From: Promethearchaeota archaeon
Lineage (GTDB): Archaea; Asgardarchaeota; Lokiarchaeia; Sigyniarchaeales; SOKP01
Reading direction: 5' to 3'
DNA: 8,323 bases
NCBI GenBank assembly: GCA_016840695.1
Contig: JAEORV010000052.1
Coordinates: forward strand, 1 to 8,323
Shown here: in pieces, positions 5,934 to 8,323 of the stretch
Numbering within the stretch: the first letter of the stretch is position 1
Layout: each line of letters opens with the position of its first letter
Translations under genes and position numbers: made by a program
The notes under the pieces: generated by a model
What the model saw: the letters and a program-made list of their open reading frames with translations, nothing else
Databases searched by the model: none
Told to the model about the DNA's origin: nothing

Positions 5934-7757
5934 TTATAATTTTTCTCCTTTAATCTCTTCCATGTATTTTTTTCTCCGCTCTTCTAGATATTCTGGAATA
6001 GGAACGTCCCACCATCCTACAGCTGGAGAGCCCGTGTAAGGATAATCTTGATTGACCATTATTTCTATAACTGTAGGCTTTCCAGATTCTCTCGCTCTTT
6101 CTAAGGCGGGAAGAATTTCTTCCTTTTTAGAAATTTTTTCAGAATAGCAACCGAATGCTTCACCGATTTTCGCAAAATCGGGAGTATAAGAATTTCCGTC
6201 TTTATCTTTAAAAGCAGTGCCATAACCTCTGTCCTCTCCAAAAGCTGCTTGTTGAAGATCTTTAATCGCAATCCATCCCGCATTGTTTAAAACTATAAAG
6301 AAGAGGTTCTTAAGACCTAACTGAACTGCAATGGATAGTTCCGAAATTGTCATCATGAAGTCTCCATCTCCTACAAGCCCTACTACTTCGGTATCCGGTT
6401 TACCTAAATCTGAGATTCCTAATTTTGCGCCAATAGCGGCTGGTACCGTATAACCCATTGTTGAGAATCCTCCCGCTGTAAGGCACGTTTTTGGTTCGTA
6501 AAATTCTAATTCTTGGAGCATTTGAGCTTGCACGTTTCCCGAACTAGTAACCATTATCGCATCTTTTTTGAAGAATTTCCTTATCTCTTGGAGCACGGTC
6601 GAGATCATTACCGGAACCTTGCTATCGTCCCGATTTTTAGTTAAAAACTCGTTCCAATCCCTTTTTTCTTTTTGTATTTCCTTGTAATAATCCGTATTCG
6701 TGTAATCTTTAGAAAAATTCTCCTTTTCTAAAAGTTCAATTATTTGATTCAGACAAGCTTTTGCGTCTCCAATTATACCTACCGACACAGGGTAGTTTTT
6801 TCCAATCTCGTGAGGATCTACATCAATTTGAATAAGTTTTGTAGGAGGGATCGAAAAGCTCACTCCGTCTTTATAGGAGCTCGCGGTCTCATCTGCAAAT
6901 CGACATCCAAGTGCTAAGATAACATCTGCTTTTGATGTCATTTTCAAACCAATTGTCGTTCCTTTGGAACCGGCTGACCAGCAGAAGAGATCGTGATCGT
7001 TTGGAAAGGCATCTTTAGCCATCATCGTCACAACTACAGCTGCGCCTATTTTCTCTGCCAAGATCTTGATCTCATCGAAAGCTCCGGCGCTTACAACCCC
7101 TCCTCCTAAAAATAAGACAGGTCTTTGAGCAGTCATTAGCAAATTAGAAGCTTCTTTAATTAAATCAGGATCCCCTAGGATCTTTCCAGAAGATCTCCGC
7201 TCTAAGGGTTCAGGAATATCCGTTTCTACCGCATCTGCTTGCACGTCTATGGGTAAATCAATGTGAACGGGCCCTTTTCTACCCGTCATCATTATGTTGA
7301 AAGCGCGCTGAATTGTAGTAGGTACTTGTCCAACTGAACTTACTTGCCACGAACGCTTGCTAATAGGCTCCAAAATTCGGGGCATGTTTGAATCCCTTTC
7401 TCGCTCTATTTCCTGAAGAACACCCTTACCACGCATGTGGACGTGTGTATCTCCCGTAATTACTAAAACTGGCATAGAATCCACGTAAGCATCAGCCATA
7501 CCTATGGCCGTGTTTATGGCTCCAGGTCCAATTGAGGTAAAAACCACTAACGGATTCCCCGTTATTCTATAATATCCTACTGCGAGATGTACTCCTGCCA
7601 TTTCTTGTTTTGGTTGAATGAGCTGTAATTTATCCTTATCGCGAAAAAATGCGTCAACTAAAGGAAGACAACCATGTCCCGGAATGCCAATAACATGTTT
7701 AACACCTTCTTTTATCAAGTATTTTGATATAATTTCGCTTCCAGTATATCTTGCCAT
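5934..7757 (-). CDS. Thiamine-diphosphate enzyme, acetolactate-synthase / IolD-like
   Basis: 607 residues with the three-domain layout of the ThDP decarboxylase/AHAS superfamily. The N-terminal PYR domain has GIPGHG at 24-29 and the catalytic Glu52 (PKQEMAGVH), then SIGPGAINT at 75-83. A central domain spans ~195-345. The PP domain carries the ThDP/Mg motif GDGD at 463-466 and ends it at NN 491-492, 28 residues later, the usual spacing. Several features recall IolD, the inositol-pathway trihydroxycyclohexanedione hydrolase: GHG near the N-terminus, GDTHVHMRGKGVLQEIE at 102-118, NAGW..I..LQ and GYGTAF from ~492-516, and GWWDVPIPEY at 581-590. Others, such as GRKGPVHIDLPIDVQ (159-173), are shared with acetolactate synthase. 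No AHAS small subunit is nearby. Acetolactate synthase-like, IolD-like and other C-C cleaving or ligating activities remain open. The ATG at 7757 has no Shine-Dalgarno site. Confidence 0.88.
   Translation of the reverse strand: MARYTGSEIISKYLIKEGVKHVIGIPGHGCLPLVDAFFRDKDKLQLIQPKQEMAGVHLAVGYYRITGNPLVVFTSIGPGAINTAIGMADAYVDSMPVLVITGDTHVHMRGKGVLQEIERERDSNMPRILEPISKRSWQVSSVGQVPTTIQRAFNIMMTGRKGPVHIDLPIDVQADAVETDIPEPLERRSSGKILGDPDLIKEASNLLMTAQRPVLFLGGGVVSAGAFDEIKILAEKIGAAVVVTMMAKDAFPNDHDLFCWSAGSKGTTIGLKMTSKADVILALGCRFADETASSYKDGVSFSIPPTKLIQIDVDPHEIGKNYPVSVGIIGDAKACLNQIIELLEKENFSKDYTNTDYYKEIQKEKRDWNEFLTKNRDDSKVPVMISTVLQEIRKFFKKDAIMVTSSGNVQAQMLQELEFYEPKTCLTAGGFSTMGYTVPAAIGAKLGISDLGKPDTEVVGLVGDGDFMMTISELSIAVQLGLKNLFFIVLNNAGWIAIKDLQQAAFGEDRGYGTAFKDKDGNSYTPDFAKIGEAFGCYSEKISKKEEILPALERARESGKPTVIEIMVNQDYPYTGSPAVGWWDVPIPEYLEERRKKYMEEIKGEKL
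5939..5973 (+). terminator. Pyrimidine-rich terminator candidate for the CGGC-domain gene
   Basis: Just past the stop at 5923 the plus strand becomes rich in T and C, with T5 near 5940 and T7 at 5967-5973. U-rich runs are enough for archaeal termination. These runs are the complement of Lys-rich codons at the end of the convergent ThDP-enzyme gene, so one stretch appears to serve as coding on one strand and terminator on the other. Confidence 0.35.
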
Positions 7758-7794
7758 GTTTAATCACAAAAATAGTTTTTTACAATTCAAAGTT

Positions 7795-7812
7795 CAATAA
7801 ATAATTTAAAAA
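7795..7812 (-). promoter_or_regulatory. Candidate promoter for the ThDP enzyme gene
   Basis: On the minus strand this A+T block reads through TTTAAATTATTTATT, with TATA-like elements 40-50 bases before the ATG at 7757. That predicts transcription starting near 7780 and a leader of about 20 bases. The surrounding DNA is so A+T-rich that the exact element is uncertain. Confidence 0.3.
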
Positions 7813-7855
7813 ATCGTCATTCTAATAGTTTTTCTAGATAATGTTACTTTTTGGT

Positions 7856-7918
7856 TGATCAAAATACTCTATCCCTTGTCAAATTTTAGGTATAATAGTC
7901 CTCTATCGTGATCAAAAT
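7856..7918. repeat. Direct repeat of TGATCAAAAT, 53 bases apart
   Basis: The 10-mer TGATCAAAAT occurs at 7856-7865 and 7909-7918. Each copy also has a CTCTATC next to it, after the first copy (7867-7873) and before the second (7901-7907). Spacing from start to start is 53 bases, about five helical turns, so a protein could contact both on one face. Function is unknown. Confidence 0.4.
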
Positions 7919-7955
7919 CCAACATATTTATATTAAATTTCATGTTTTATTCATT

Positions 7956-7975
7956 ATTAATATCCTAATATTAAT
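7956..7975. repeat. 20-bp A+T-only-armed inverted repeat
   Basis: Arms ATTAATAT and ATATTAAT flank CCTA. With arms purely of A and T in an A+T-rich spacer, chance is a serious alternative. It is about 100 bases before the GTPase start codon. Confidence 0.3.
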
Positions 7976-8011
7976 CATATTTTTATTGGCGATATTCAAT
8001 CTGTTAATTAA

Positions 8012-8025
8012 ACATTTTAAAATGT
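8012..8025. promoter_or_regulatory. 14-bp perfect palindrome upstream of the GTPase gene
   Basis: ACATTTTAAAATGT is a perfect palindrome with no spacer, ending 51 bases before the ATG at 8077. A TATA-like TTTTTAAAAT at about 8029-8038 follows directly. A regulator bound at the palindrome would sit at or just upstream of the BRE/TATA site, where either activation or repression is possible. Confidence 0.35.
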
Positions 8026-8076
8026 AATTTTTAAAATTTTTGCTGGCAGGATTAAGATTTCTCACGGTATCTAAGA

Positions 8077-8323
8077 ATGGTTCGGTTCACATCAGATCAT
8101 AAGGTTTATATAAAGTTATTATACTGGGGTATGGCAGGTTCAGGTAAAACTACCGCTTTAAAAACTCTTTATTGGTTAACCATGGAAAAAAAGATGGATA
8201 TTGTACCCGTAAGTGAACTGGTTAATTATGATAACAATAGAGGTACCACTCTTTATTACGATAGATGTACTTTTCAGTCTAGAAAGCAAGAGAGCATTTA
8301 TTATTGGGTATATACAATTCCTG
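8077..8323 (+). CDS. MglA/Ras-like small GTPase, N-terminal part (cut by window end)
   Basis: The first 82 codons of a gene running off the window. Residues 11-17 form a hydrophobic strand (YIKLLYW), then the P-loop GMAGSGKT at 18-25 binds the nucleotide phosphates with Lys24 and Thr25. The segment RGTTLYYDR (55-63) resembles the switch-I region of MglA-type GTPases (TLFFD), and YTIP at 79-82 matches the strand leading to the TVPGQ-like G3 motif of that group, cut before the expected Gly. These traits favour an MglA/Gtr-like GTPase over Ras, Rab or Arf, whose G3 is DxxG. Such GTPases are very numerous in Asgard archaea and regulate polarity or membrane processes in better-known organisms. The ATG is the first in frame after the stop at 8053; no Shine-Dalgarno site precedes it. 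The C-terminal half is not visible. Confidence 0.8.
   Translation, partial: MVRFTSDHKVYIKLLYWGMAGSGKTTALKTLYWLTMEKKMDIVPVSELVNYDNNRGTTLYYDRCTFQSRKQESIYYWVYTIP

Larger units (their letters stand above)
7758..8076. other. 319-base A+T-rich non-coding divergent spacer
   Basis: No credible open reading frame, tRNA or structured RNA is visible here; the longest ATG-started frames I traced are about a dozen codons. It holds a repeated TGATCAAAAT (7856-7865 and 7909-7918), a 20-bp inverted repeat (7956-7975), a 14-bp palindrome (8012-8025) and candidate promoters for both flanking genes. It is by far the longest spacer in the window, so it may carry regulatory sites for the GTPase gene. Confidence 0.6.

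Noticed and set aside
3686..7757. Straightforward valine/isoleucine biosynthesis operon (ilvB-ilvD)
   Set aside because: The two genes are on opposite strands and separated by another gene; ilvC and the AHAS small subunit are absent, and the ThDP enzyme has IolD-like traits. The role is still possible but not supported by context.
1..8323. tRNA, rRNA, insertion sequence or integrase signals
   Set aside because: I saw no cloverleaf with a GTTCRA-type T loop, no terminal inverted repeats with target duplications and no transposase or integrase motifs on either strand.

Overview
The window looks like archaeal chromosome, most likely from an Asgard (Lokiarchaeia-type) archaeon. The DNA is visibly A+T-rich, genes lack clear Shine-Dalgarno sites, and several have a TATA-like box 25-50 bases before the start codon, as expected for short-leader or leaderless archaeal transcripts. 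The right edge holds the start of an MglA/Ras-like small GTPase, a family greatly expanded in Asgard genomes. The lineage is an inference from gene content; no rRNA or tRNA gene is present to confirm it.

Layout, left to right. A CheD-type protein (101-1036, minus) carries three tandem 22-residue repeats ahead of its catalytic domain. A 200-base divergent spacer follows. Then come two paralogous Gfo/Idh/MocA-family oxidoreductases facing each other tail to tail (1237-2502 plus; 2505-3620 minus) with two bases between them. A 65-base divergent spacer with one symmetrical TATA box separates the second oxidoreductase from an IlvD/Edd-family Fe-S dehydratase (3686-5353, plus). Next is a small cysteine-rich CGGC-domain protein (5477-5923, plus, TTG start). 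Facing it is a thiamine-diphosphate enzyme of the acetolactate-synthase/IolD type (5934-7757, minus). A 319-base A+T-rich non-coding stretch leads to the truncated GTPase (8077 to the window end, plus).

The five central genes form a metabolic block. Two NAD(P)-dependent sugar or cyclitol dehydrogenases, a polyhydroxy-acid-type dehydratase and a ThDP C-C bond enzyme would fit an oxidise, dehydrate, cleave route for a sugar acid or cyclitol. The ThDP enzyme shows inositol-pathway IolD hallmarks at both ends. Neither acetohydroxyacid isomeroreductase (IlvC) nor an AHAS regulatory subunit (IlvN/IlvH) lies in the window, so the block is not an obvious valine/isoleucine operon. Genes alternate in strand and each seems to have its own promoter, so this is a neighbourhood rather than one operon. 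The pathway assignment is inference; the family assignments are well supported by motifs.
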